From assembly GCA_964502735.1 (NCBI GenBank), contig CAZCYD010000006.1, positions 43,725 to 107,724 of the forward strand: 64,000 nt of DNA, in the 5' to 3' direction. Below the pieces are notes generated by a model that searched no databases, was not told the DNA's origin, and was given only the letters and a program-made list of their open reading frames with translations. Source of the stretch: JACKAN01 sp964502735. GTDB taxonomy: Bacteria > Bdellovibrionota > Bdellovibrionia > Bdellovibrionales > UBA1609. Each line of letters begins with the position of its first letter. Within the stretch, counting starts at the first letter, position 1. A program made the translations under genes and the position numbers. Positions 23,269 through 32,464 of the stretch are shown piece by piece.

Positions 23269-24456
23269 TCAAAGCAGAGAATCCAGAAGCACATGTTCAC
23301 ATTTAGAAAAGGACAAGCTCGTTGAACGAAAAGTTTTTCCTTTTTTTAACTTTCCGTCTTCATCATTAACAATTCTTAAAATCCATCTTGCCATCAACCC
23401 GGGAAGCTCCTGAGGCAGCTTGTGTCTCCCGTCTTTTACATAAAGGCGAGAAGCTCTAACTCTAGTCGGTAAAGCCTCCCAGTATTTCGAAAATGTTTCA
23501 GGCGCAATATATTCATCCTTTTCAGGAACTACCAAATGCACTGATGAATCTGGATAGGAATCAACATAGTCAAAACCATTAAAGCTTTTCATTCCCTGAG
23601 CTAAGCGAAATACAGCCTCAACCTTTAAGGGTCTTTCTAAAATTGATGGCTCGACAGAAACATAGGCTGTATAAACAAGAAGTTTTAAAAAATAATCATA
23701 AAGATCATCATCACTGATGTAGTTCCCTAGAAAAAAAGCACTAAACGAAGACCAAAAAGGGTGGCCCCAATACATATTTTGCACACTTACACTTAACTCC
23801 AACAATTGGTGCTGACTTAAACTACTAAATGGAGAAACGTAACTAAGAGCCTTTGCAAAAGCGGCTTTTAACCTGTCTTGAGATATATCGGTTCTTGGAA
23901 ACCAGTGTCGGGTCCAATTCATTCCACTTTGAATTAATTCAACCTGAGACTCAATCGGTTGAACAAATGGAGCGATTAAAATGACCTCAGGATTCCCATA
24001 CTCACCTCCATACTGATAAAGAAACTCTTGCGCAATACCCGCACCATAAGACAAACCCGCTAGCTTAAAATTTTTTATTCTTAACTTTCTAATTAAAGCT
24101 TCAAGATCGCTAGCTTGCTCATGAGGTAAAATTCTCTCCCTGTGGAAAACAGTCAAAAAAGGATTAAACCTATGGTTATAGGCTTGTAGTGTTTGCCCCA
24201 TTCCGTACATATCGTAAAGTAAAATACCTAGATCCGGATCAAACTCCTGTAAATGGGCCACAAGATCTTTCCAGTCTTTAGTTTCGTGAGTCATGCCATT
24301 AAGAAAAATAATTGTAGGGTGCCCATCCTTAGCTTCTTTATAGTCCACAAAAAGTTTTCTTTCGGATGTAATATGAACGAAACCTCTGAATACGTCAGAT
24401 CGTGAAACTGAAGAAAATAGCAGTACTGCAACTATGACACCTAATCTAATAAACAC
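23269..24456 (-). CDS. Exported alpha/beta-hydrolase-like protein
   Basis: 395 residues with a signal peptide (MFIRLGVIVAVLLFSSVSRS). The mature part has TIIFLNGMTHETKDW, ILLYDMYGMGQT, the nucleophile elbow KLAGLSYGAGIAQEF, an acid candidate in VVPEKDEYIAP and the histidine in DGRHKLPQE, so a hydrolase triad seems complete. A large lid or insert lies between about residues 170 and 290. Location in the periplasm or outside is predicted, and the substrate is unknown. It stands between the other hydrolase and the FabG-like gene on the same strand, with about 90-base gaps. Confidence 0.72.
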   Translation of the reverse strand: MFIRLGVIVAVLLFSSVSRSDVFRGFVHITSERKLFVDYKEAKDGHPTIIFLNGMTHETKDWKDLVAHLQEFDPDLGILLYDMYGMGQTLQAYNHRFNPFLTVFHRERILPHEQASDLEALIRKLRIKNFKLAGLSYGAGIAQEFLYQYGGEYGNPEVILIAPFVQPIESQVELIQSGMNWTRHWFPRTDISQDRLKAAFAKALSYVSPFSSLSQHQLLELSVSVQNMYWGHPFWSSFSAFFLGNYISDDDLYDYFLKLLVYTAYVSVEPSILERPLKVEAVFRLAQGMKSFNGFDYVDSYPDSSVHLVVPEKDEYIAPETFSKYWEALPTRVRASRLYVKDGRHKLPQELPGLMARWILRIVNDEDGKLKKGKTFRSTSLSFSKCEHVLLDSLL

Positions 24457-24545
24457 CGAAATCCCCTTTTATAGTTTTATAGAACACACACACCCATTCT
24501 CGACCCACATGCTTTATCCATATATTTTACACTGGTTGAATTCAA

Positions 24546-25298
24546 TTAAGATATAACCAAGCCTCCATCAACGCTAATAACTCCGCCATTGATGTAAGAA
24601 GCTTCTTCAGATGATAAGAATAAACAGGCATTTGCAATATCTTCGGTGACTCCTAGCCTTTGAACAGGAACCTGATTCGCCATTTTATCTAAGATTTCTT
24701 TAGGCATAGCTTGTGTCATTTTTGTCAGGGTAAATCCAGGAGCAATGGCATTCACTGTAAAGCCTTTGCGTCCGAACTCTTTTGACCATGTTTTGGTCAA
24801 ACCAATGACTCCGGCCTTAGACGCCACATAATTTGTTTGACCAAAATTTCCGTACAGCGCAACCACAGAAGACATATTAATAATACGCTTGTGAATAGAA
24901 TTCCCCTTAAATTTCTCCCACAAACATTTTGTAACATTGAAAAGGCCGGTAAGATTTGTCTGAATCACTTGATCAAAATCTTCATCGGACATTTTCAAAA
25001 ATGATTTATCGCGAGTGATCCCAGCATTATTAATCAGAATATCTATATCACCTTTAAGACTTGATGCCGCCTTCGCGCAAGAGCTACGATCTGTAACATC
25101 CACCTGTACCACTTGAAGCTGGTGGCTCCATTGCTTTAGTTCCCTCTCAGCATTTTTAAGACATTCAACACTATAATCCCAAATTGAAACCTCGGCACCA
25201 GCTAAGAGGAATTTTTTACAAATCTCAAAACCTATACCCTGAGCTCCACCAGTTACCACTACACTTTTATTATCAAAGTTCCACTTAATATTAGACAT
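24546..25298 (-). CDS. 3-oxoacyl-ACP/CoA reductase-like SDR (FabG family)
   Basis: 250 residues with all SDR hallmarks: VVTGGAQGIGFEI, NNAGITRDKSF, the catalytic Ser in INMSSVVALYG and the YVASK Tyr-Lys pair, NAIAPGF and the C-terminal YINGGVISVDGGL. It should reduce a 3-oxoacyl thioester with NAD(P)H. The gene diverges from the KASIII-like/acyl-CoA ligase pair across 67 bases, so the three probably work on one acyl product. It is not within a standard fab cluster, so a specialised role rather than bulk fatty acid synthesis is inferred. Confidence 0.85.
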   Translation of the reverse strand: MSNIKWNFDNKSVVVTGGAQGIGFEICKKFLLAGAEVSIWDYSVECLKNAERELKQWSHQLQVVQVDVTDRSSCAKAASSLKGDIDILINNAGITRDKSFLKMSDEDFDQVIQTNLTGLFNVTKCLWEKFKGNSIHKRIINMSSVVALYGNFGQTNYVASKAGVIGLTKTWSKEFGRKGFTVNAIAPGFTLTKMTQAMPKEILDKMANQVPVQRLGVTEDIANACLFLSSEEASYINGGVISVDGGLVIS

Positions 25299-25365
25299 GT
25301 CTGATCCAGTAGCTTATTAGTGAGTTGCCCGTCAACAGTTTTCGATAAGAGTTGGAGAGACTAAC

Positions 25366-26364
25366 ATGAGAAAAGCCGCTATTGTTGCAACAGGTCTTTA
25401 TCACCCTGAAAAAAAGGTAACAAACCAGTTTTTTAACGAACTTTATAAAAAAGATATTGATTCATTTTTAGTTGAAAAAAGAAATATTCGACAACGCTAT
25501 TTTATGTCTGAAAATCAAACCACTTCCGATTTAGTTGTTGAAGCCAGCCAAAAAGCTCTAAGCTCTTGTGGACTTAGTCCCAAGGATATCGACCTCATTA
25601 TTGTAGCCACAGACACTCCTGATTACATTTCTCCCTCTACAGCCAGCGTTGTTCAAAACAAACTCCAAGCCATAAATGCGGGAACATTTGACGTAAATAC
25701 AGCTTGTGCTGGTTTTGTTACAGCCCTAGATATTGCTAGCAAATACATTGCATGTGACGAAAAGTATCAAAATGTGCTTGTCGTTGGAGCCTACGGCATG
25801 AGCAAATATTTAAATTGGGACGATTACAAAATAGCTTCCCTGTTCGCTGACGGTGCCGGCGCTGTCATTCTACAGCCTAGCAAAAATTACACTGGAATAT
25901 TAGCCACTGAACTCTATACAGATGGTCAATACCATGACTACATGGGAATATACGCAGGGGGAACATTCAAACCCGTCACCCATGAAGTCATCGAAAAAAA
26001 AGAACATCTTTTGAATTTCGCCAAAAAAATTCCCCTCGAAACAAACAGTGTGAATTGGCCTCGACTAACAAGAAAGATCTTGGGAAAAATTCATAAAACA
26101 GAAAAAGACGTTAAAAAGTTTTTTCTAACTCAGATCAATATTGGCACAATTAATGAGGCTCTTGACAAACTCGGATTGCCCCACACTTGCAGTCACAATG
26201 TAATGGACAAGTTTGGTTATACTGGAAGCGCCTGTATACCTATGGCTCTTGCAGACGCCGAAAATCAACATCTACTAAAAAAAGGCGATTTACTCTTTTT
26301 ATTGGGTTCAGGTGGTGGAGTTTCTATGGCCGCCTTAGCAATGGAGTGGAGTTATGACACTTGA
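25366..26364 (+). CDS. KASIII-like (FabH family) acyl transferase, atypical active site
   Basis: 332 residues of the thiolase superfamily. The nucleophile is present in VNTACAGF (Cys114), together with LFADGAGAV and the C-terminal LLGSGGGVSMAALA. At the usual catalytic His (HQAN) the sequence is FLTQINIG (Thr255), and at the usual catalytic Asn (GNTS) it is KFGYTGSACIPMAL (Tyr285). Loss of both decarboxylation residues argues against a malonyl-ACP condensing enzyme and for an acyl transfer or other Claisen-type reaction from an acyl-Cys intermediate (inference from the family). It overlaps the acyl-CoA ligase gene by 11 bases. Confidence 0.8.
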   Translation: MRKAAIVATGLYHPEKKVTNQFFNELYKKDIDSFLVEKRNIRQRYFMSENQTTSDLVVEASQKALSSCGLSPKDIDLIIVATDTPDYISPSTASVVQNKLQAINAGTFDVNTACAGFVTALDIASKYIACDEKYQNVLVVGAYGMSKYLNWDDYKIASLFADGAGAVILQPSKNYTGILATELYTDGQYHDYMGIYAGGTFKPVTHEVIEKKEHLLNFAKKIPLETNSVNWPRLTRKILGKIHKTEKDVKKFFLTQINIGTINEALDKLGLPHTCSHNVMDKFGYTGSACIPMALADAENQHLLKKGDLLFLLGSGGGVSMAALAMEWSYDT

Positions 26365-27880
26365 TTGGCTATCTCGATGGAACCTCTATTCACCAGACAG
26401 TATTGCAATAACTGACGTTCAAACTCATCGCGATCACACCTACTCTGACCTTTACCATCAAGCCCTGAGAGGAGCTTATTTTTTAAAGTCGAAATACCAA
26501 ATTGGTCGTGGAGATCGAGTTGCTGTTTTTGCAACAAATCTCTACGAATACATCCCCCTATTTTTCTCACTTCAAAGACTTGGGGCCATATTAGTTCCCA
26601 TCAATTTCCGTTTTACAGAAAAAGAAGCTGAGCATATTGTTGTCGACTCTGGAGCAAAATTACTAATTTACGAAGACACCTTTTTAAATACAGTAAAAAA
26701 CATTCCGACTAAACTATTAAGAATAAATCATAGTTCAGAAGAAAACTCTTTTGCTGGAGTCATTTATCAAGGGCCAATTGATAACGAGGCCTATAACTTT
26801 TGGGGAGACTGGGAAGACCCCGTCCAAATTCTTTATACCTCCGGCACCACAGGGTTTCCTAAAGGGGCCATCATCACTCACAAAGTTTTATTTTGGAACA
26901 GCATCAACACGGGTTTAAGACTCAACTTAACCCAATCCGATGTGACCCTTAGTTTCCTCCCTCTTTTTCACACTGGTGGCTGGAACGTCTTGCTGACTCC
27001 GTTTTTACACAGAGGTGCAAGGCTTATTTTTCTAAATAAGTTTGACGCAAACAAAGTCTTACATTGTTGTGAGAAATTCCAAATCACAATTTTATTTGGT
27101 GTTCCCACTACCATGGACATGTTAGTCCACTCGCCCGCTTTTAATGAGACTTCGCTCAGCTCTATTCGTTATGCCATTGTAGGAGGAGAGCCCATGCCAG
27201 TTCCCCTTATTGAAGTCTGGCAAAACCGTGGAATTCCCATACGTCAAGGGTATGGCTTAACGGAGTTTGGTCCCAACGTATTTTCTCTTAATGAAGAGGA
27301 TGCCATTCGAAAAATCGGCTCCATCGGATTCCCCAACTTCTACATTGAAGCCAAAGTCGTAGATGAAAGCGGACTAGAGTGCGCACCCGATGAAATCGGA
27401 GAATTGGTATTAAAAGGCCCTATGTGCATGAAAGAATACTGGAATCAACCCGAGGCCACAGCCTCTACAATTAAAAATGGTTGGCTGTACACTGGTGACC
27501 TTGTTAGGAAAGATTCAGAAGGCTATTACTACGTTGTTGGGCGCAAAAAAGAAATGTACATCAGCGGAGGAGAAAACATATACCCTGCTGAAATTGAAAA
27601 AGTCATACAATCCCATCAACTTATTCGCGAAGTTGCAGTTATAGGGGTTCCAGACCCAAAATGGGGCGAAGTTGGCAAAGCCTTTTTTAGTTTAGAGCCT
27701 ACTGAAACAAATACCGAAACAACTTTGAATATCGAAAGTTTTATCCAAACAGACCTTATTCCTTACTGCAAGGCAAAGCTCGCAAAATTTAAAGTGCCGA
27801 AATACTTTGTCCAGCTTGATGAACTCCCCAAAGGCGATAGCGGAAAAATACTTAAAAAACAGCTGCCAAGAAACACATAA
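26354..27880 (+). CDS. Acyl-CoA/acyl-ACP synthetase (AMP-binding family)
   Basis: 508 residues, ANL superfamily. Motifs are the P-loop-like YTSGTTGFPKGAIITH, GYGLTEFGP, the hinge YTGDLVRKDSEGYYYVVGRK, YISGGENIYPAEIE, and the catalytic lysine near the end in LPKGDSGKILKK. It activates a carboxylic acid as acyl-adenylate and then as a thioester. It is cytosolic, and chain length and acid type are unknown. Its start lies inside the KASIII-like gene, so it is translationally linked and probably feeds that enzyme. Its stop codon directly abuts the left arm of an inverted-repeat element. Confidence 0.88.
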   Translation: MTLDWLSRWNLYSPDSIAITDVQTHRDHTYSDLYHQALRGAYFLKSKYQIGRGDRVAVFATNLYEYIPLFFSLQRLGAILVPINFRFTEKEAEHIVVDSGAKLLIYEDTFLNTVKNIPTKLLRINHSSEENSFAGVIYQGPIDNEAYNFWGDWEDPVQILYTSGTTGFPKGAIITHKVLFWNSINTGLRLNLTQSDVTLSFLPLFHTGGWNVLLTPFLHRGARLIFLNKFDANKVLHCCEKFQITILFGVPTTMDMLVHSPAFNETSLSSIRYAIVGGEPMPVPLIEVWQNRGIPIRQGYGLTEFGPNVFSLNEEDAIRKIGSIGFPNFYIEAKVVDESGLECAPDEIGELVLKGPMCMKEYWNQPEATASTIKNGWLYTGDLVRKDSEGYYYVVGRKKEMYISGGENIYPAEIEKVIQSHQLIREVAVIGVPDPKWGEVGKAFFSLEPTETNTETTLNIESFIQTDLIPYCKAKLAKFKVPKYFVQLDELPKGDSGKILKKQLPRNT

Positions 27881-27881
27881 G

Positions 27882-28013
27882 ACCAATTCCAAAAAATAAT
27901 CGTCTAAAATTTTGTGAATGCACCTCACGCGCAGTTCCGCAGCCTCAAGGCTGCGGCTGTATGAGCATGAGGTGCATTCACAAAATTTTAGACGATTATT
28001 TTTTGGAATTGGT
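27882..28013 (+). repeat. Long inverted repeat with conserved internal loop, copy 2
   Basis: A perfect 46-bp outer helix (27882-27927 with 27968-28013), loop strands CGCGCAGTT (27928-27936) and CTGTATGAGCA (27957-27967), and a perfect 8-bp inner helix CCGCAGCC/GGCTGCGG capped by TCAA. The distal part of the outer helix contains A6 on the left and T6 on the right, so a transcript from either side forms a hairpin followed by U-rich sequence. It sits between the stop codons of the convergent ligase and TldE-like genes. Confidence 0.95.
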
Positions 28014-28061
28014 ATAAAAGGCACTTACAAAGCACACTGGTAAAGTCCGCTGGTAAAGACT

Positions 28062-29393
28062 CTACAAAGTGAATTCAAACTCCGTCACCAACAGACCTGG
28101 CACTTGAGTAGCTCCCAAGTGGCGACTGTAATAGGTGGCCACTTCGGGTAAAATCTCTGTAGTCTCTGTGAAGTCCTCTAAGTTTTTGCCGAAACTGTCA
28201 TATACAGTTTCGTCAAAACGCATATCCTCAATAGGCCCTTTAATTTCACCGTTCTCTACCCAAAAACATGCAAAACGAGTCATTCCCGTGTACCTTCCAC
28301 CTTTGCGATCACTCCAGTTCAGATAGTGGACATTCGACAAGTAGAGCCCCGTATCTAAGCGTTTAAGAATATCAGCTTCTTTTAAGGTGCCCGGAGAAAG
28401 GCTAAGTGATCTCGATACCTCTTGTTCATTTCCTCCATTACTCTCAATCTTGTATTCTTTTGCCGTACGGGAAGAAGTTAAAAGCTCTCCAGGTTTGCCA
28501 TTCTTAATTATAACAATTTGCTCAGGCGACAACTCCCCTTCTGGGTTAAATCGTGGAGCAAAACCCAAACTGAAATCTTCAGTGAGATTAAACTTAGGTG
28601 AAAGTTCTTTTTTAAACTCAAAGAGATCACCCAAAGGAGACCCACCTCGCTTAAATGCACCAAAGCTAAACCCTCCCCAGTTCATTAAACCCAATATATC
28701 TCCAACGGCAGAGGGAGCTAAATAACACCTGTATTTCCCGGGTTTGACCCGAATCTTATCTCTTTTTAAGAGTTTTAACTGAGCTTTCTTGTCTTTAATC
28801 TGGCTGGTAAACTCCTCACCCTTCCAAACCTTTCCAGCGTACACACCTTTAACAGCCCTATCTTCATGATAAATTGAGTAATCAAAAGAAAAGGTTTCAG
28901 TCTGGTACCAGTGATTCAGTCCCTTAGAATTCACTATGCCACGGCATATTGGGCCGCTGGCATAAATACCAGCGAGATCAGTTCCTTCTAGCAATAGCGA
29001 GTTAGCTTCTAATAGGTTATGAATATTTGGCAAATGGCCTGTAAATACATCTAATGAGGATCCATAATTTTTAGCAGGGATCGCAAAAGGGTCATTGGGC
29101 AATAGGGGGGCTTCAGATCTTGCTTCCGCCAAAATTTCATTACATTTTTGATTGTTACACTCAAAGTCTGTAGATATTTGTCTGGAAACAGAAAGGGTTT
29201 TCTCACCACACTTATAGGTCAGAGTTAAGACCCACTGTTCAACAGTTGTAGCTTGCCTTACTTTGGATTGATTAAATCGCAAAAACTGAGTTTCCTCTCC
29301 CTCCAAATTCAGAATGACGTCTTCTTCTTCTCGCAACTTATCAAATAAGTTTTGCGCCAATTGATTTAACTGCTCTTTCATTGGATGAGTCAT
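28062..29393 (-). CDS. TldE/PmbA-like protease subunit
   Basis: 443 residues. It has the U62-family pattern of the non-metal partner: an N-terminal antiparallel domain, then YRCYLAPSAVGDILGLMNWG, SPLGDLFEFKKELSPKFN, LSLSPGTLKEADILKRLDTG and NWSDRKGGRYTGMTRFACFW near the end. No HExxxH motif is present, as expected for TldE-type chains. TldD/TldE form a heterodimeric or larger protease that trims unfolded or leader peptides. It starts in an ATGA overlap with the TldD-like gene, so equimolar synthesis is likely. The C-terminus is at the convergent gap with inverted repeat copy 2. Confidence 0.85.
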   Translation of the reverse strand: MTHPMKEQLNQLAQNLFDKLREEEDVILNLEGEETQFLRFNQSKVRQATTVEQWVLTLTYKCGEKTLSVSRQISTDFECNNQKCNEILAEARSEAPLLPNDPFAIPAKNYGSSLDVFTGHLPNIHNLLEANSLLLEGTDLAGIYASGPICRGIVNSKGLNHWYQTETFSFDYSIYHEDRAVKGVYAGKVWKGEEFTSQIKDKKAQLKLLKRDKIRVKPGKYRCYLAPSAVGDILGLMNWGGFSFGAFKRGGSPLGDLFEFKKELSPKFNLTEDFSLGFAPRFNPEGELSPEQIVIIKNGKPGELLTSSRTAKEYKIESNGGNEQEVSRSLSLSPGTLKEADILKRLDTGLYLSNVHYLNWSDRKGGRYTGMTRFACFWVENGEIKGPIEDMRFDETVYDSFGKNLEDFTETTEILPEVATYYSRHLGATQVPGLLVTEFEFTL

Positions 29394-30829
29394 GATACAC
29401 CTCCAAAAATTTCTATACTAGAAAACAAGGCTGATGGAGAAGCGTGCCCCACCCTAATGACTTGGTTAGGCTCCCCCTTTCCACAATGAGGAGTACCGTA
29501 AGTTTCGAAACTATTTTCATCGCCAACCATTTTCAAAGATCTCCAAAATGGAACTGTCAAGCCTCGATAATTTGGATTTTTCAAAACTTTGGTGAGCTTT
29601 CCCTCTTCAATCATTTGTGCATATTCGCAGCCAAATTGAAACTTGTTTCTATAGTCGTCAATAGACCAAGACCTATTTGAGTCCATCAGAACCCCTCGTT
29701 CCACGCTGGCAATCATGTCCTCCAAGCGGCTCTCCCCCGGCTCAAGATTGATGTTTGCCATTCTGTCAATTGGCGCACGATTCCACGATTGAGCTCTCCA
29801 ATTGGAAACCCCCTTTACCCCCAGTCGACGCTGACTTTCTGAACTGCCTAAACCCGCCTCCAATTTTCCGTTTTTTATCAAGTAAACTTTTTCAGCTTTT
29901 TGTCCGGCATCGTCGTAAGCATAGCTGGCAAACTCGTGGCGATGGAAAGGATCAAAACTGACATTCATTATTGCACTTCCATATTGGAGCTTGCCAAAAT
30001 CGTGAGGTTTAACAAAACTCCACCCGGCATAATTTCTCTCATCACCTAGGATTCGATCTAACTCTAAGGGATGTCCTATGGATTCATGTATCTGTAACAT
30101 CATCTGATTAGGCTTCAGCAGCAAGTCCATTTTACCCGTGGGGCAGTCTTCCGCATCTAAAAGTTCATTAACTTCTTTTGCAACGCATTCAGCTCTTTTC
30201 AAATGCTCCTCTCTCACAATGGCCTCAACTCCAATCTGAGCACTCCGCGCATAAAAACCACCGTCAGTCCGAGTCTGTATTTCGTCACCTTTTCTAGCTG
30301 TAACTCCCATACCTTGCGATACCATGTCCATCTTTTGCAACAGATCCCCACCATCTGATGTAGCGTAGTGAGTGGCATGTTCTATCAGCCAAGTCTGAAC
30401 TGATGAGGACAATGCATTTGGGGTTTTTGTCAAAAACTCTGCAGTTTCCATTTGAAGGGAAATCAATGCCTCAATCGACAGTTTATCTATTGGCGATTGG
30501 CAAGGCCCCTCATAGACATCTACAGATCTTCCTCTCAGTCGCGGATCAAACTCTATCAATTTGTGGGAGCGCGTTTGCAGGGACAAGTCCTTTCCCTTTA
30601 AAAAACATTTTTTTAAACCCTCAAAAGACAGATCACTCGTGGCTGCATAGGCCAAGTGACCTTCGCAAACCACCTCCATCATAATTCCTTCTTGGATCTC
30701 TGTAGCATTAGACTCGGGCTTAGCATCCCTGACAATTCTTCTTTGAGTTTTCTCCTTAACATACCGTAAACTTAACCAATCACATTCCGACTTGAGAGAA
30801 TTTAATGTTTTGTGAATATCAAAACTCAT
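29390..30829 (-). CDS. TldD-like metalloprotease subunit
   Basis: 479 residues from the ATG at 30829 behind AGAGGAG. The longer upstream frame has no ribosome site. The zinc motif HESIGHPLELDR (His248, Glu249, His253) identifies the catalytic member of the TldD/TldE pair. Other family blocks are DDAGQKAEKVYLIKNGKLE, SNWRAQSWNRAPIDRMANIN and the C-terminal GEPNQVIRVGHASPSALF. It is a cytosolic peptidase that acts inside the closed TldDE chamber on extended peptides. Known roles include microcin or modified-peptide maturation and toxin processing. No peptide substrate gene was seen nearby. Confidence 0.9.
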   Translation of the reverse strand: MSFDIHKTLNSLKSECDWLSLRYVKEKTQRRIVRDAKPESNATEIQEGIMMEVVCEGHLAYAATSDLSFEGLKKCFLKGKDLSLQTRSHKLIEFDPRLRGRSVDVYEGPCQSPIDKLSIEALISLQMETAEFLTKTPNALSSSVQTWLIEHATHYATSDGGDLLQKMDMVSQGMGVTARKGDEIQTRTDGGFYARSAQIGVEAIVREEHLKRAECVAKEVNELLDAEDCPTGKMDLLLKPNQMMLQIHESIGHPLELDRILGDERNYAGWSFVKPHDFGKLQYGSAIMNVSFDPFHRHEFASYAYDDAGQKAEKVYLIKNGKLEAGLGSSESQRRLGVKGVSNWRAQSWNRAPIDRMANINLEPGESRLEDMIASVERGVLMDSNRSWSIDDYRNKFQFGCEYAQMIEEGKLTKVLKNPNYRGLTVPFWRSLKMVGDENSFETYGTPHCGKGEPNQVIRVGHASPSALFSSIEIFGGVS

Positions 30830-31045
30830 ACGAGACTCCTCTATAAGAAAAATACAAAACCACACTATACCTAACTCCGCTGTTTTGCCAATAAAACGAG
30901 TGTAAAATCTTCTCAACATCAAAGACTTAACCAAAAGCAAGTTGACGCAATGCCTTCTCTTAGCTAAATCAAAAGTGAACCTAGTAAAAAAAGCCAAGTT
31001 AGAGGCGTATTGAGGCTGGTGCCAAACCCTCAAGGAGTTTGCCAG

Positions 31046-31360
31046 ATGAAACTATTAATAGCTCTTTTATTGACATTAATTTCGCATAAACCACATGAGG
31101 CCAGGGCTCAAATTTTTCCGGCGATAACCCAGGTTCAACTCACACCCACACATGCCGCAATTTACGTTACAAACACTACACGCAGTTTTATTGTTTGTTC
31201 TGGTCGCGTAGATGGACTCACAATGAGTGGCCACAATGTTTACTCCTATCTGAATGGAGCTCATATTCCGCCCGGACAATATGTTTTTGTGCACATCTAC
31301 ACCCACCTCTACAATCCATTTGTAGGTGTAACCCCGAGAGTTTATTGTCACTATCGCTAG
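31046..31360 (+). CDS. Small exported protein of unknown function
   Basis: 104 residues from the ATG at 31046 behind AAGGAG. The signal peptide is LLIALLLTLISHKPHEARA with cleavage near ARA-QI. The mature 80 residues are beta-rich with two cysteines (FIVCSGRVDG and RVYCHYR) able to form a disulphide, and many histidines and tyrosines. No family recognised. It diverges from tldD and meets the methyltransferase gene at its stop. Confidence 0.6.
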   Translation: MKLLIALLLTLISHKPHEARAQIFPAITQVQLTPTHAAIYVTNTTRSFIVCSGRVDGLTMSGHNVYSYLNGAHIPPGQYVFVHIYTHLYNPFVGVTPRVYCHYR

Positions 31361-31362
31361 CA

Positions 31363-32058
31363 CTAGCGAATAAAACTTGAATATTCTTCTTTTCTTTTAA
31401 AGATAACAACTTTATCTGTAGAATAAAGAAGTTCTAGATTCCAATTTGTTCTACACCAATCAAAGCTCTTAGGTGTAAAAAGGCTAATATGAGTCGGGTC
31501 AAGCCTGTAGCCCCACGACAAAAAATCCTTATCTTTAGTGAATTGCCAGGTTCCAATAGCTAAAACACCTTGTGGACTTAAAAGCGACAGCATATTAGTA
31601 ATTTCCACATGAGGACTTACGCAATGCTCAATGACTTCTACGCAAGTTACAAAATCATAATAGGTTTTAAAAACGCTTTTATCAGGTGAAAAAAAGGGAT
31701 CCCAAATAGAAACTTCATAACCCTCACTTCTCATAAGCTCAGCAAAAGCCGGTGTAGGTCCCGAACCGTAGTCTAAGCCTTTTGAAGCTAAAGGAATATA
31801 AGTTTTCAGTGGAGACCACAATCTATTTAAATGGTCGCGATACCCTGGCTGTTGCAAGTCATTATTGTGAGTTTGATACCTCTTTAGTTCTTCATCTCGG
31901 GTCAAATAATTTAGCGAGGATTTACTCACTAGATCACATAAAGAACACTGATAATAGACTTGCAGGCTAATCTTGCGATCAATTTTTTGCTGAATTGATT
32001 TAAATTCAATAAGGTTCTCTGTTAAGCAAAGTCCACACTTTTGCAGTTGCATAATCAT
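31363..32058 (-). CDS. Class I SAM-dependent methyltransferase with N-terminal zinc-ribbon
   Basis: 231 residues. The N-terminus carries two CxxC pairs (KCGLCL and QCSLCD) likely to bind zinc. The methyltransferase core follows: GLDYGSGPTPAFAELM (motif I, SAM binding), FVTCVEVIEHC and LLSPQGVLAIGTW. The architecture is that of the Methyltransf_23 group, which acts on small molecules, sugars or proteins, so the substrate is not predictable. An alternative start is the second ATG 6 bases downstream. Confidence 0.8.
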   Translation of the reverse strand: MIMQLQKCGLCLTENLIEFKSIQQKIDRKISLQVYYQCSLCDLVSKSSLNYLTRDEELKRYQTHNNDLQQPGYRDHLNRLWSPLKTYIPLASKGLDYGSGPTPAFAELMRSEGYEVSIWDPFFSPDKSVFKTYYDFVTCVEVIEHCVSPHVEITNMLSLLSPQGVLAIGTWQFTKDKDFLSWGYRLDPTHISLFTPKSFDWCRTNWNLELLYSTDKVVIFKRKEEYSSFIR

Positions 32059-32209
32059 TCTATAGCATAAATTTGACTCAAACTGATTAGAAATACGTAT
32101 TTTTCTTGAGCAGAGCTAAAATTGTGTCGGGGTGATTAACGGAAGACTTGCACATGTTAAAAAAGACCTATAATTTTGACTTTGTTCGACCTGTGTCAGG
32201 AGATAATTT

Positions 32210-32464
32210 ATGAAAAAAATTGTTCTATATATTAAAAATCACTGTCCCTATTGCCAACAAGCTATAGCTCTCTTAACAAATAAAGAACTTGAATTTGAAA
32301 CTATTTCTGTAGACGAAAAAGAAGAGGAGTACAGTCGACTAAAAGAGCGAACGGGTCACCAAACCGTACCCCAAATTTTTGTCGGAGATCACTTTATTGG
32401 TGGGTACCGAGAACTTTCAGCTTTTGAAGCCACAGGGGAACTCGACAGGTTGTTGAACTCGTAA
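32210..32464 (+). CDS. grxC: Glutaredoxin (Grx3-like)
   Basis: 84 residues with the dithiol active site HCPYC (Cys12 and Cys15), the cis-proline TVPQIFV and the GGYREL glutathione-binding segment, which together define a classical small glutaredoxin. It reduces disulphides and glutathione mixed disulphides in the cytosol. The ATG at 32210 follows AGGAG. The stop overlaps or abuts the purK start (GTAAATGA), so it belongs to a grxC-purK-purE unit. Confidence 0.92.
   Translation: MKKIVLYIKNHCPYCQQAIALLTNKELEFETISVDEKEEEYSRLKERTGHQTVPQIFVGDHFIGGYRELSAFEATGELDRLLNS

Noticed and set aside
30830..31033. N-terminal extension of the TldD-like protein
   Set aside because: The frame is open upstream, but the family start and a good ribosome site (AGAGGAG) are at 30829, and the extension resembles no part of TldD.
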